NCBI GenBank assembly: GCA_017649605.1
Contig: JAGCGL010000136.1
Span: forward strand, 1 to 34,407
DNA length: 34,407 bases
DNA from: Spirochaetia bacterium
GTDB lineage: Bacteria > Spirochaetota > Spirochaetia > CADAEX01
Reading direction: 5' to 3'
Shown: positions 8,174-16,474 of the stretch, piece after piece
Layout: every line of letters begins with the position of its first letter
How positions within the stretch are numbered: the stretch's first letter is position 1
Translations under genes and position numbers: made by a program
Notes under the pieces: generated by a model
Databases searched by the model: none
What the model was told of the DNA's origin: nothing
What the model saw: only the letters and a program-made list of their open reading frames with translations

Positions 8174-8202
8174 AATATATAGCGTATAAAAGATATTTGC
8201 AA
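8174..8202 (-). promoter_or_regulatory. ileS: Promoter for the ileS unit
   Basis: On the minus strand, TTGCAA (8202-8197), a 17-base spacer and TATATT (8179-8174). The predicted transcript would start near 8167 and carry a leader of about 27 bases with the GGAGG site. TTGCAA is its own reverse complement. The region is very AT-rich, so alternative -10 boxes exist. It is too short for a T-box or riboswitch. Confidence 0.5.
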
Positions 8203-8212
8203 TATAATATAC

Positions 8213-8241
8213 TTGCATTTTGAATATATAAATAGGATAAT
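8213..8241 (+). promoter_or_regulatory. Promoter for manC and the mevalonate gene cluster
   Basis: TTGCAT at 8213-8218, a 17-base spacer, and GATAAT at 8236-8241, six bases before the manC ATG at 8248. This would give a leaderless mRNA. The alternative is a promoter using TATAAT at 8203-8208 with AGGA at 8234-8237 as a distant ribosome binding site. It lies divergent from the ileS promoter in the 107-base gap. Confidence 0.5.
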
Positions 8242-8247
8242 GTTTCT

Positions 8248-9321
8248 ATGATTGATGATATTTTGATTCTTGCGGGGGGTTCCGGGACACGGCTTTGGCC
8301 TGCATCTCTCTCCAAGTTTCCCAAGCAGTATATAAAAGTGAAGGGAGAAGATTCCCTCCTGGCACTGACCATAAAGCGCTCCCTTGCCCTAAATCCCTCT
8401 GGAAAGATTTATATAATCTCCCTCAAGAACCAGATGGAAGAGCTTGTAAAGGAGTGCGCCCCGTTCGCAGGCACCGACAGACTGGCCATAATACCTGAGC
8501 CAGAGGCACGGAACACTGCCCCTGCCATTGCAATTGCAGTAAGAGCGCTGGAGCTTATGGGAAAAGCTGATTCCTCCCTCTTGGTGCTCCCGGCCGACCA
8601 CATGATAGAGAGCATTGATAAGTTCAAGAGTTGCGTAGAAAAGGCAGATGTGCTCTCAAGAGCCGGCCATCTGGTCACCTTCGGCATAAAGCCCTTCTAT
8701 CCCGAGACAGGCTACGGCTATATCGAGCAGGGAGAGGCTGAGAAGACAGGCTATATTGTAAAATCATTCCGTGAGAAGCCGGACCTTGAGACAGCAAAGA
8801 AGTTCTTATCCGATGGAAAGTATCTGTGGAACTCAGGGATGTTCTGCTTTAAAGGGAAGACATACTGGAGCGAGCTTTCTGCGCACTCAAAGGCAATGAC
8901 CGATGCTATCGGCACAGTCAAGGACACAGGAGAATACACAAAGGATGGAATCGAGATCCTCATGGACACCCCGGAGGTGGCAGAGGCTTACAAAGAATCG
9001 CCGTCCAATTCGATAGACTATGCAGTTATGGAGAAAAGCTCACTCTCGGCCGTTGTCTCTGCAGACTTCGACTGGAACGACATAGGGAGCTGGGACCAGT
9101 TCGAGACCCTGCTTAAAGATCAGGAGCAGAAGGATGTGTACCAGACAGGATGCAGGAACACAACTGTGTTCTCCGATATCCCGGTTGCGCTCTGTGATGT
9201 TGATGACATCACTGTTGTAATTAAGAACGGCAAGGCATTGATCTGCAGGAAAGGCTCCTCGCAGAAAGTTAAGGAAGTGCGTTCCCAGATTGAGAAGGCT
9301 GGCAGGAAAGAGCTGCTTTAA
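8248..9321 (+). CDS. manC: Mannose-1-phosphate guanylyltransferase
   Basis: Makes GDP-mannose from mannose-1-phosphate and GTP for glycan or glycolipid synthesis. The 357-residue protein opens with the nucleotidyltransferase signature ILAGGSGTRLWPAS (residues 7-20) followed by KFPKQY, typical of the mannose-1-phosphate GMP/GDP transferases. Further family lines are PEPEARNTAPAIAIA, LVLPADHMI, FGIKPFYPETGYGYIE, FREKPD and LWNSGMFCF. It lacks the C-terminal phosphomannose isomerase domain of bifunctional AlgA/ManC enzymes, so it is the monofunctional short form. HMG-CoA reductase starts ten bases after its stop, so it is probably the first gene of the mevalonate transcription unit. GDP-mannose and polyprenyl phosphate could meet in mannosylated lipid or wall glycan synthesis; that link is inferred from position. 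Confidence 0.9.
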   Translation: MIDDILILAGGSGTRLWPASLSKFPKQYIKVKGEDSLLALTIKRSLALNPSGKIYIISLKNQMEELVKECAPFAGTDRLAIIPEPEARNTAPAIAIAVRALELMGKADSSLLVLPADHMIESIDKFKSCVEKADVLSRAGHLVTFGIKPFYPETGYGYIEQGEAEKTGYIVKSFREKPDLETAKKFLSDGKYLWNSGMFCFKGKTYWSELSAHSKAMTDAIGTVKDTGEYTKDGIEILMDTPEVAEAYKESPSNSIDYAVMEKSSLSAVVSADFDWNDIGSWDQFETLLKDQEQKDVYQTGCRNTTVFSDIPVALCDVDDITVVIKNGKALICRKGSSQKVKEVRSQIEKAGRKELL

Positions 9322-9331
9322 GGAGTTGAAT

Positions 9332-10360
9332 GTGTCAAAACATGCAGAAATACCCATGAGGACAGTGGGACCGATAAGAATAAAAGGGGCTGCGGAAGGA
9401 GATATCTCTGTACCATTGGCCACATTGGAGACCCCGCTCTGGTTCTCGGTGGGACGCGGTGCCAAGGTAAGCCTTCAGGCAGGGGGCATCACCACCACTA
9501 TCCTGGACAGCCACATGACCCGGAGCATCATACTGGAGGCCCCGGACGCAGCAACAGCGCTTGCCGACGCCCGGAAGATAGCCGGCTCCAAGGATGAGCT
9601 TCAGAAGGTGGTGGCCGAAAGCTCCCATGTAGCAAAGCTTCTGGACATAAACTGGCAGATCGCCGCAAACTTAATATACCTGCGCCTTGAGTTCTTCACA
9701 GGCGATGCATCGGGCCACAACATGGCCACCAATGCAGCCGACAAGATATTCGGCTATCTTCTGGAGAAATACCCTGAGCTCTCCTACTGCTCAATCTCAG
9801 GCAACTACTGCTGCGACAAGAAGGTGTCGGCAGTGAACGGCATACTGGGCCGGGGCCGGAGTGTTGTGGCAGAGATCTCCATACCGCGCAACATCTGCGA
9901 GGAATATCTCCATACCACACCGGAGAAGATCGCAGAGATAAACACAAAGAAAAACCTTTTAGGATCCATACTGGCAGGAAGCTTAAGAAGCGCCAACGCC
10001 CACTATGCAAACATGCTCCTTGCCTTCTATCTGGCGACAGGACAGGATGCTGCAAATATAGTCGAGGGCTCCCAGGGTATCACATACGCCGAGGTCAAGG
10101 ACGACTCTCTCAAACTCTCATGCACCATACCAAACATCATCGTGGGATCGGTAGGCAACGGCAAGAATGCCCCATTTGCAGAGGAGAACCTATCCATGTT
10201 AGGCTGCAAGGAAGAACGCAAACCTGGCGAGAACGGCGACCGTCTGGCTGCAATCTGCGCCGCAACAGTGCTGTGCGGAGAGCTTTCGCTTCTGGCTGCC
10301 GAGACCAATCCCGGAGAGCTTATGAAAGCCCACATAAGAATAGAAAGAGGTAAGAAATGA
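9332..10360 (+). CDS. HMG-CoA reductase, class I-like, short form
   Basis: Reduces HMG-CoA to mevalonate, the committed step of the mevalonate pathway. The 342-residue catalytic domain has the class I residues: E33 in ATLETPLW, the GDASGHNM line (about 124-131), the catalytic lysine in NTKKNLLGS (about 207), D239 in ATGQDAANIVEGS and H334 in LMKAHIRIERG. The GQDAAN form, instead of the GND form of class II enzymes such as Pseudomonas mevalonii, points to class I, unlike what I recall of most bacterial enzymes. There is no membrane domain, so it is soluble. The start is GTG 9332, six bases after AGGAG (9321-9325); an ATG two bases earlier is out of frame. Its stop overlaps the isomerase start by four bases. 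Confidence 0.9.
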   Translation: MSKHAEIPMRTVGPIRIKGAAEGDISVPLATLETPLWFSVGRGAKVSLQAGGITTTILDSHMTRSIILEAPDAATALADARKIAGSKDELQKVVAESSHVAKLLDINWQIAANLIYLRLEFFTGDASGHNMATNAADKIFGYLLEKYPELSYCSISGNYCCDKKVSAVNGILGRGRSVVAEISIPRNICEEYLHTTPEKIAEINTKKNLLGSILAGSLRSANAHYANMLLAFYLATGQDAANIVEGSQGITYAEVKDDSLKLSCTIPNIIVGSVGNGKNAPFAEENLSMLGCKEERKPGENGDRLAAICAATVLCGELSLLAAETNPGELMKAHIRIERGKK

Positions 10361-11352
10361 GCGTCGCACAGCGGAAAGATGACCATATAGCACAGTGTCT
10401 CAAAGACCCTGATGTGGATCGCAATCAGGCATGCTTCGACCAGATCCGTCTTGTCCACCGGGCTCTTCCGGAGCTCGATTTCGACCAGGTGGACACCAGC
10501 ATCACCTTCCTCGGAAAGAAGCTCTCCTTCCCTTTCATGCTCTCCTCCATGACCGGTGGGACAAGCAAAGAGACAATAAAAATAAACCAGAACCTGGCAA
10601 AGGCTGCCGAGGAGTGCAAAGTTGCACTGGCAGTAGGAAGCCAGCGTGTCATGTTCGAGGATAAGAAAGCGGAGAAAAGTTTCAGGCTCCGTGAATTTGC
10701 ACCGTCTGTACCGCTTATCGCAAACCTTGGTGCAGTGCAGTTGAATTATGGTTTCGGCCTCAAGGAATGCCAGAAAGCTGTAGAAGTGCTGGATGCCGAT
10801 GCCCTCTTCCTCCATCTCAACCCGCTGCAGGAAGTTATCCAGAAAGGGGGCGACAGAAACTTTGAGAATCTTTCAGACAAGATCAAGAGCATCAGGGCCA
10901 AGCTCGAAGTGCCCCTTATGATAAAAGAGACCGGCTGCGGCTTCTCCAAGGCCGACTACCAGCTTTTAATTAACTGCGGAATCCGCTATATTGATGTGGC
11001 AGGACGGGGCGGCACTTCCTGGAGCAGGATAGAGCACCTGTGCAGCAAAGATGACAGCAACCTGGGACTCGACTTCCAGGACTGGGGACTCACAACTGCA
11101 GAATCCTTGCAGCAGGCAGAGCCTTTCAGGAAGCAGCTGTTCCTCATAGCAGGGGGCGGAATCCGGAGCGGCATAGACCTGGCCAAGGCCATGAGCCTGG
11201 GTGCAAGCATGGGAAGCGCCGCACTGCCGTTCCTCAAGGCAGCACTTGAAAGCAAGGATGCAGTTGTAAAACTGATCGAAGAATATAGGGAGCAGTTCAA
11301 GATCGCACTGTTCCTGACCGGAAATAAAAATGTAAGGATGAATGATGATTAG
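10357..11352 (+). CDS. fni: Type 2 isopentenyl-diphosphate delta-isomerase (FMN-dependent)
   Basis: Interconverts IPP and DMAPP using reduced FMN and Mg2+. The 331-residue TIM-barrel protein has the family signatures in order: RKDDHI near the N-terminus, SSMTGGT, LGAVQLNYG, LHLNPLQE with the catalytic glutamine, IKETGCGFS, DVAGRGGTSW and the FMN phosphate-binding AGGGIRSG. Length fits the family (about 330-350). It begins inside the reductase stop codon (ATGA) and ends inside the start region of HMG-CoA synthase, so it is translationally coupled on both sides. Type 2 isomerases commonly travel with mevalonate genes in Gram-positive bacteria, archaea and Borrelia. Confidence 0.95.
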   Translation: MSVAQRKDDHIAQCLKDPDVDRNQACFDQIRLVHRALPELDFDQVDTSITFLGKKLSFPFMLSSMTGGTSKETIKINQNLAKAAEECKVALAVGSQRVMFEDKKAEKSFRLREFAPSVPLIANLGAVQLNYGFGLKECQKAVEVLDADALFLHLNPLQEVIQKGGDRNFENLSDKIKSIRAKLEVPLMIKETGCGFSKADYQLLINCGIRYIDVAGRGGTSWSRIEHLCSKDDSNLGLDFQDWGLTTAESLQQAEPFRKQLFLIAGGGIRSGIDLAKAMSLGASMGSAALPFLKAALESKDAVVKLIEEYREQFKIALFLTGNKNVRMNDD

Positions 11353-12535
11353 TACTGGAATCGACGACATATCTCTCTACACATCAGGCTTCTACCTCGA
11401 CATGCATACCCTCTCCGAGAAGCGTAATATCGAATACAGCAAATATACCGAGGGAATCGGAATAGAGCGGATAAGCATCCCAGCCCCTGATGAGGATATC
11501 ATCACCCTGGCGGCCAATGCGGCATTGCCTGTGGTGGAGCGGTGCGACAAGACCAAGATAGGCACCCTCCTCTTCGCAACCGAAAGCGGCGTGGACCAGT
11601 CCAAGTCCGCAGCTGTGTTTGTCCACCGGCTCCTGGACCTTCCATCGACATGCCGTACAGTGGAGCTCAAGCAGGCATGCTATTCATCCACCGCGGCAAT
11701 ACAGGCAGCCTGTGCTCTGGTAGCCAGAAATCCTAAGAAAACAGTGCTGGTGATCACCGCCGATGTAGCACACTACCCGCTGGAAAGCTCAGGAGAAGCG
11801 ACCCAGGGCTGCGGTGCGGTTGCCATGCTTATTACAGAAAACCCAAGAATCCTGGAGATCCATCCCGAAAGCGGATGCTGCAGCGCCGACACCTGGGACT
11901 TCTGGCGCCCCAACTACAGCAACTATCCGCTGTACGACGGCAAGTTCTCCATGATCAACTATGTAAAGACCTGCAAGGCGGCCTGGAAAGAGCTGGCCGA
12001 GATAAGCGGGATAACCTTTGACCAGATAGACCGTTTCTGCTACCACCTTCCATTCTCCACCATGGGGCTCAAGGCCCACGTCAAGCTGGCGCGGGAGGCA
12101 GGAAGCCAGAAGAGCCAAGCCGAGCTGGAAAGTCAGCTGGCACCTATCATCCAGTACTGCAAGGTAATCGGAAACTGCTACTCAGCTTCATTATACTTCG
12201 CACTCTGCTCGCTTCTGGACCACGCGCCGGAACGGCTTGAGAACACGCTGGTGGCCCTCTTTGCATACGGTTCCGGCTGCTCAGGAGAGTTCTACACCGG
12301 CACATTCCAGCCCGGCTATAAAAAGTGCATCCGCACCGACCAGAATAAGAAGCTTATCAAAGCACGGAAGGAGATAGATTTCGACACCTACCTCAAGTTC
12401 CACCATGCAGCTGAGCCTATAGGCGAGAGCTCAGGCAACTTCACCACCCCGGAGATGACAGAAGGGGCATTCCGGTTCTGCGGAATCAAAGACCACTGCA
12501 GGATATATGAGCCATGCTCAAAGAATATACTCTGA
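11342..12535 (+). CDS. mvaS: Hydroxymethylglutaryl-CoA synthase
   Basis: Condenses acetyl-CoA with acetoacetyl-CoA to HMG-CoA, the first dedicated step of the pathway. The 397-residue thiolase-fold protein has the catalytic cysteine in ELKQACYSSTAA, the upstream glutamate in FATESGVDQSKS and the histidine in FCYHLPFSTMG; the GNCYSASLYFAL line near the C-terminus is also typical. Length fits bacterial MvaS (about 390). Two tandem ATGs (11342 and 11345) are possible starts; AAGG ending at 11337 favours the second slightly. The start overlaps the isomerase stop by 11 bases and the 3' end overlaps mevalonate kinase by 22 bases. Confidence 0.93.
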   Translation: MMISTGIDDISLYTSGFYLDMHTLSEKRNIEYSKYTEGIGIERISIPAPDEDIITLAANAALPVVERCDKTKIGTLLFATESGVDQSKSAAVFVHRLLDLPSTCRTVELKQACYSSTAAIQAACALVARNPKKTVLVITADVAHYPLESSGEATQGCGAVAMLITENPRILEIHPESGCCSADTWDFWRPNYSNYPLYDGKFSMINYVKTCKAAWKELAEISGITFDQIDRFCYHLPFSTMGLKAHVKLAREAGSQKSQAELESQLAPIIQYCKVIGNCYSASLYFALCSLLDHAPERLENTLVALFAYGSGCSGEFYTGTFQPGYKKCIRTDQNKKLIKARKEIDFDTYLKFHHAAEPIGESSGNFTTPEMTEGAFRFCGIKDHCRIYEPCSKNIL

Positions 12536-13437
12536 ATGTTCCCGGCAAGGTCATCATCACAGGGGAGCACTCTGTCCTGCAGGGATGTCCTGCCATTGCG
12601 GCAGCCTGCTCACGCTATATCACAAACCATCTTCGCTTAAATGATACAGGCAAGGTGGATTTCATAGACAAAGAGCCCCAGCCACCTGTGGCATACCAGC
12701 TTCTTAACCAGGCTGTCGAGGAGTTCAAGCGCTATTTTGAGCTCCCAGCCGGAGTGACCATGGAGTTCTCCTCCACCCTCCCGATAGGATCGGGAATGGG
12801 AAGCTCTGCCGCAGTCGCATCAGCCGCATTTGCCGGGCTCTGCATGATGACAGAAAATAAGATTGCGCCCGAAGCTATGCTTGAATCTATAAAGAGGTGC
12901 GAGCACATCATACACGGCACCTCGAGCGGCCTTGACCCGGCGGCTGTCATCTACGGCGGCATGGTCAAGAAGGCAAAAGGAATCATCACACCATGCCCAC
13001 TCTCCACTCCGCTTAAGTTCTACATTGTGCACACAGGAAAGCCTGATTGCTCCACAGGCGATGCAGTCTCCCATGCCAAGACAAAGTTCACACCGGAGCT
13101 TGTCACACAGTTCACAGCTGTTTCAGAAAAGATAGAGAAGCACCTTGAGGAAGGCGACCTGCCATCCCTAATAAAAGATGTCCAGGAGAACGAGAAGCTA
13201 CTTGAGGCTGTCGGAGTGGTGCCTGAGAAAGTGCAAAGCTTTGCACGGAAAGCAGAATCACTCGGAATGGGCTTCAAGATAAGCGGAGCAGGCTCAATCT
13301 GTGGCGACAACGGCGGCATCGGTCTTCTGTTCATTCCAGATGAACTTCAGACACAGGCACAGGCACTGTGCCAGAGCTTCGGCTATACCATAGATCAAAT
13401 CCAGTTCCATATCGGAGGGCTCCCATGCCTTGCATAA
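12514..13437 (+). CDS. mvk: Mevalonate kinase (GHMP family)
   Basis: Phosphorylates mevalonate at C5 with ATP. The 307-residue GHMP kinase begins VPGKVIITGEHSVLQG (motif 1), has the phosphate-binding PIGSGMGSSAAV (residues 90-101) and the mevalonate-kinase line CEHIIHGTSSGLDPAA, where D141 is the likely catalytic aspartate. The HGTxSGxD form separates it from the phosphomevalonate kinase next door. A C-terminal KISGAGSICGDNGG loop is motif 3. The start at ATG 12514 lies within the 3' end of mvaS; AGGA is about ten bases upstream. The stop overlaps the next kinase gene by 13 bases. Confidence 0.88.
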   Translation: MLKEYTLNVPGKVIITGEHSVLQGCPAIAAACSRYITNHLRLNDTGKVDFIDKEPQPPVAYQLLNQAVEEFKRYFELPAGVTMEFSSTLPIGSGMGSSAAVASAAFAGLCMMTENKIAPEAMLESIKRCEHIIHGTSSGLDPAAVIYGGMVKKAKGIITPCPLSTPLKFYIVHTGKPDCSTGDAVSHAKTKFTPELVTQFTAVSEKIEKHLEEGDLPSLIKDVQENEKLLEAVGVVPEKVQSFARKAESLGMGFKISGAGSICGDNGGIGLLFIPDELQTQAQALCQSFGYTIDQIQFHIGGLPCLA

Positions 13438-14351
13438 AAGTGTCGGCACCAGGATCCCTCATGCTCACAGGGGAACACGCAGTGCTCCACGGAAGCCCTG
13501 CCGCAGCCTGCGCAGTAGACAGGCGGATATACCTGACACTCACACCACGGGAAGACCGGAAGATAAACATAGAATCCCCGCTGGGAAACCTTGAGACAAC
13601 GCTGGACAACCTGCCCGACCAGAGCAAGTTCAGCTTCATAATCGAGGCGATAAGAGAGAGCGGAATAAGCATAGGGGTGGACATCAAGACAGAATCGGAG
13701 TTCTCCTCCACCGTAGGGCTCGGCTCCTCTGCCGCAACCACAGTCTGCATCTGCATGGCATTGAATACATTCATGGGTAAGATTCCCACAAGGGAAGAGC
13801 TTTTCCGCCAGTGCTGCAGCGTGGTGCACGGGGTTCAGAAAACAGGGAGTGGATGCGATCTCGCTGCCTCAATATACGGCGGAATCATAGCTATGGAGAG
13901 CAAGGATGGCCAGTATACACCACACAAGCTGGACTGCCCTTCCCTCCCCGAGATAGACCTCTACTACTGCGGCTATAAGATGAAGACACCCGAGGTCATC
14001 GCACTGGTCAATCAGAAAGCTAAAGCCGAGCCAGAGAAATATGAGAAGCTGTATCAGTACATGACACAGATTGCAGGCTCCACCATAACTGTGCTGGAGC
14101 GTGGTAACTTTGAGCTGGCAGGAAACCTTTTCTGCAAGTATCAGATGCTCATGGAGCAGCTCGGAGTATGTGACCCTACCCTCAAGGATATGGTGACCAA
14201 GCTGCAGGAAGACAGGAATGTGCTTGGGGCCAAGATATCAGGCTCAGGACTCGGAGACTGCGTGATCAGCCTTGGAATCCCGGAGAAGAAGCTGGAGGGA
14301 TATCAGAATATCCCGGTCAAGATCTCTGACAAAGGAGCCTGCCCATGCTGA
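13425..14351 (+). CDS. Phosphomevalonate kinase-like GHMP kinase
   Basis: Likely converts 5-phosphomevalonate to 5-diphosphomevalonate. The 308-residue GHMP protein has SAPGSLMLTGEHAVLHG at the start, VGLGSSAATTV (residues 97-107) for ATP phosphate binding, and KISGSGLGDC near the end. The central line is VQKTGSGCDLAASIYGG; the GSGxDxAAS form is characteristic of phosphomevalonate kinases rather than mevalonate kinases, whereas the first motif looks more mevalonate-kinase-like. Assignment therefore rests on that motif, on the better mevalonate-kinase motif in the neighbour, and on its place between mvk and the decarboxylase. The start ATG 13425 has GGAGG at 13414-13418 with a six-base gap. 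A swap of roles between the two kinases cannot be fully excluded. Confidence 0.8.
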   Translation: MPCIKVSAPGSLMLTGEHAVLHGSPAAACAVDRRIYLTLTPREDRKINIESPLGNLETTLDNLPDQSKFSFIIEAIRESGISIGVDIKTESEFSSTVGLGSSAATTVCICMALNTFMGKIPTREELFRQCCSVVHGVQKTGSGCDLAASIYGGIIAMESKDGQYTPHKLDCPSLPEIDLYYCGYKMKTPEVIALVNQKAKAEPEKYEKLYQYMTQIAGSTITVLERGNFELAGNLFCKYQMLMEQLGVCDPTLKDMVTKLQEDRNVLGAKISGSGLGDCVISLGIPEKKLEGYQNIPVKISDKGACPC

Positions 14352-15340
14352 CCAGAAAGGAATTCGCCAAACAGATTCTAGCAAACCACACACCATCGAT
14401 TAAAGAGAAAGCCACTGCCTTTGCACCGGCTAACATAGCATTGGTCAAATACTGGGGCAAGCGGGATAAGGAGCTGAACCTCCCTGTCACCGACAGCCTC
14501 TCCATAGACCTGGGTAACCTAGGGACAGAAACCACCATAGAGCCTGCAGACAAAGATGCAGTCATACTTAATGGAACAGAACTTGCTCTAGACAATACAT
14601 TTGCAGCCAAGGTGATAGATTTCGTTAACCTGTTCAGAAATACGGTTAACCAAGCTGTAGCAAACCAGCCAGCCCTCAGAATAACAACAGATAACAACAT
14701 ACCTACTGGTGCAGGGGTTGCATCCTCAGCTTCCGGCTTTGCCGCACTGACCAAGGCTCTGGACCAGTTCTACAGCCTCGGGCTGTCTGGCCGGGAGCTG
14801 TCCCTCATGGCAAACCTGGGGAGCGGCAGTGCATCACGGAGCATATTCAAAGGCTTTGTCTACCGCCACGCCGGCACCGATCCGAATGGAATGGACTCCT
14901 ACTCCGAGCCGCTGTCCTGCACATGGCCAGAGCTCAAGATAGGACTGATAACTGTATCGGCAAAGGCAAAGCGGGTCAGCTCCCGGGAAGGGATGGAACG
15001 CACCGTAGCAACCTCGCCACTCTATAAAACATGGCCACAGCAGGTACAGAATGATATGGCAAAAATGCTTGCCGCAATCAAGGAGAAGGACTTCGAGCTC
15101 ATGGGCTCCACTGCAGAGAGCAACGCACTGGCAATGCACGAGTGCATGAGGGCAGCAACACCGCCCCTCAACTACTTCGAGCCAGAGACAGAGGCCATCA
15201 TCAGCAAGGTGCAGAAACTGCGCAGAGAAGGACTGCCCCTCTACCTCACCATCGACGCAGGTCCCAATGTGAAGCTGCTGTTCCAGGAGAAGGATACACA
15301 TACAATCAAAACTGAATTCCCCGATATGCGGGTTATATAA
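14345..15340 (+). CDS. mvaD: Diphosphomevalonate decarboxylase
   Basis: ATP-dependent decarboxylation of mevalonate 5-diphosphate to isopentenyl diphosphate. The 331-residue GHMP-fold protein shows the family motifs: NIALVKYWGKRD near residue 30, the P-loop-like PTGAGVASSASGFAAL, the LGSGSASRSI line and, near the C-terminus, TIDAGPNVKLL. Length fits the family (about 320-330). Its ATG overlaps the phosphomevalonate kinase stop by seven bases. It is the last enzyme of the pathway in the cluster; the next gene starts 15 bases downstream with its own GGAGG and may still be on the same transcript. Confidence 0.94.
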   Translation: MLTRKEFAKQILANHTPSIKEKATAFAPANIALVKYWGKRDKELNLPVTDSLSIDLGNLGTETTIEPADKDAVILNGTELALDNTFAAKVIDFVNLFRNTVNQAVANQPALRITTDNNIPTGAGVASSASGFAALTKALDQFYSLGLSGRELSLMANLGSGSASRSIFKGFVYRHAGTDPNGMDSYSEPLSCTWPELKIGLITVSAKAKRVSSREGMERTVATSPLYKTWPQQVQNDMAKMLAAIKEKDFELMGSTAESNALAMHECMRAATPPLNYFEPETEAIISKVQKLRREGLPLYLTIDAGPNVKLLFQEKDTHTIKTEFPDMRVI

Positions 15341-15355
15341 TAATTGGAGGTTTAT

Positions 15356-15790
15356 ATGGACGAAGAACAGAGAAATGAGAAGCAGGAAACTACCCAGGGT
15401 GTCAGCCTTGAAGGAGTAATTTTATTATTAGTATTGATATTGATTTGTAATATATATCTTTGCTATACAGTATTCGCGCAGTCTGGTAGTTTTTCTTCAT
15501 CACACAGAGTCCTTTTGGTAAACATGGAAGATGATATCTCCATATCCAAAGCATCAGATTCAGTTCAGGTCAAAAATGGTTTGAACAATGGTGGCACTAT
15601 CCGGATAAAAGATTCAAATGACGGTTATGAAAAAGCTTTTGGAAAGGCCTATGTGGCATATGGTGCAGAAGACTCATCTGGTTCATTATGGACAAAAGGA
15701 GCTGTACTCAATTACATTTCCAGCCATGGCTGGAAACTGATACAGGCGCCATCCAGCGGTTTTTCCGATACATATTATTTTACACGATAG
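15356..15790 (+). CDS. Small membrane-anchored protein with DUF4177-like C-terminus
   Basis: About 144 residues. A charged, Glu/Gln-rich N-terminus of 18 residues is followed by one hydrophobic segment (GVILLLVLILICNIYLCYTVF) that should anchor the protein with the C-terminal part outside the cytoplasm. The C-terminus, LNYISSHGWKLIQ followed by TYYFTR, resembles the short motif of DUF4177-type proteins (LN..GS.GWELV ... YYF.R), a resemblance and not a firm assignment. The start is ATG 15356, five bases after GGAGG (15346-15350); an upstream in-frame TTG at 15344 would remove that site. It follows the decarboxylase gene closely. Function unknown. Confidence 0.7.
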   Translation: MDEEQRNEKQETTQGVSLEGVILLLVLILICNIYLCYTVFAQSGSFSSSHRVLLVNMEDDISISKASDSVQVKNGLNNGGTIRIKDSNDGYEKAFGKAYVAYGAEDSSGSLWTKGAVLNYISSHGWKLIQAPSSGFSDTYYFTR

Positions 15791-15799
15791 GGATTATAT

Positions 15800-16450
15800 A
15801 TGAAAAAAGTTCTTTTAAGTGTCTTGATATTAATCTGTCTTTTAATTGTAAGCTGCGGCGGTGATATTAAAATCAGCCTTTTTACCAGAGATTTAATGGA
15901 TGTCATGGCAGCAAAAGAAAATGCCATATATACAAATGTGAATGTCATAATAGAGAGCTTGACCGATCCGAACGATATTGATTTCCTGAGGAACAACCTG
16001 AATGGATTCTCCAATGAGCATGCGGTAGAATACAATTATTCCACATCACTCTCTTTTGATATAAAAGTTCCGATCATAAAGGAAGGAACAAGAATAGATA
16101 TGTCAAAGGATCTGCTTGTAATAACAGGTAAAGAAATCAACGGACAAACCCTTTATTATATAAGCTACAACAAGGATCTGATATCAAGAATCGACAGGTA
16201 TATCTACAAAGCACATTATCAGAATATTGATCTGAAATCCTTCAAGATTAAAATAGAGATCAACAATGATGAAAGAAGATCCCTGACATTGACAACATAC
16301 AGCGCTTATGTAAATGGGAAAGCTTATCCGTTTGACCACGAGGAAATACTTAAGGAACGGGACAGAATCTCATTGGAGATAAGCGAGATTTTCAACAGAT
16401 ATATTTCTGGCATGGAAGGTAACAGTTATCCTGTATTCTCTATAAAATAG
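15800..16450 (+). CDS. Lipoprotein of unknown function
   Basis: A 216-residue protein with a signal peptide MKKVLLSVLILICLLI and lipobox IVSC, C19 being the predicted lipid attachment site. The mature part is helical and charged, with no domain that I recognise. Base composition is more AT-rich than the mevalonate genes upstream. It sits in a row of four exported or membrane proteins with gaps of 9 to 24 bases, so they are probably co-transcribed. The Ser at -1 of the cysteine is a loose lipobox of the kind seen in spirochaetes. Confidence 0.7.
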   Translation: MKKVLLSVLILICLLIVSCGGDIKISLFTRDLMDVMAAKENAIYTNVNVIIESLTDPNDIDFLRNNLNGFSNEHAVEYNYSTSLSFDIKVPIIKEGTRIDMSKDLLVITGKEINGQTLYYISYNKDLISRIDRYIYKAHYQNIDLKSFKIKIEINNDERRSLTLTTYSAYVNGKAYPFDHEEILKERDRISLEISEIFNRYISGMEGNSYPVFSIK

Positions 16451-16474
16451 GGATGTAACATTGGCGGAGGAAAA

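Noticed and set aside
8141..8247. T-box or riboswitch upstream of ileS
   Set aside because: The gap of 107 bases is shared with the divergent manC promoter and the predicted leader is about 27 bases, too short for a T-box.
10027..10815. A 262-residue minus-strand frame across the HMGR/isomerase junction
   Set aside because: It lies opposite two firmly identified enzymes and its translation shows no domain.
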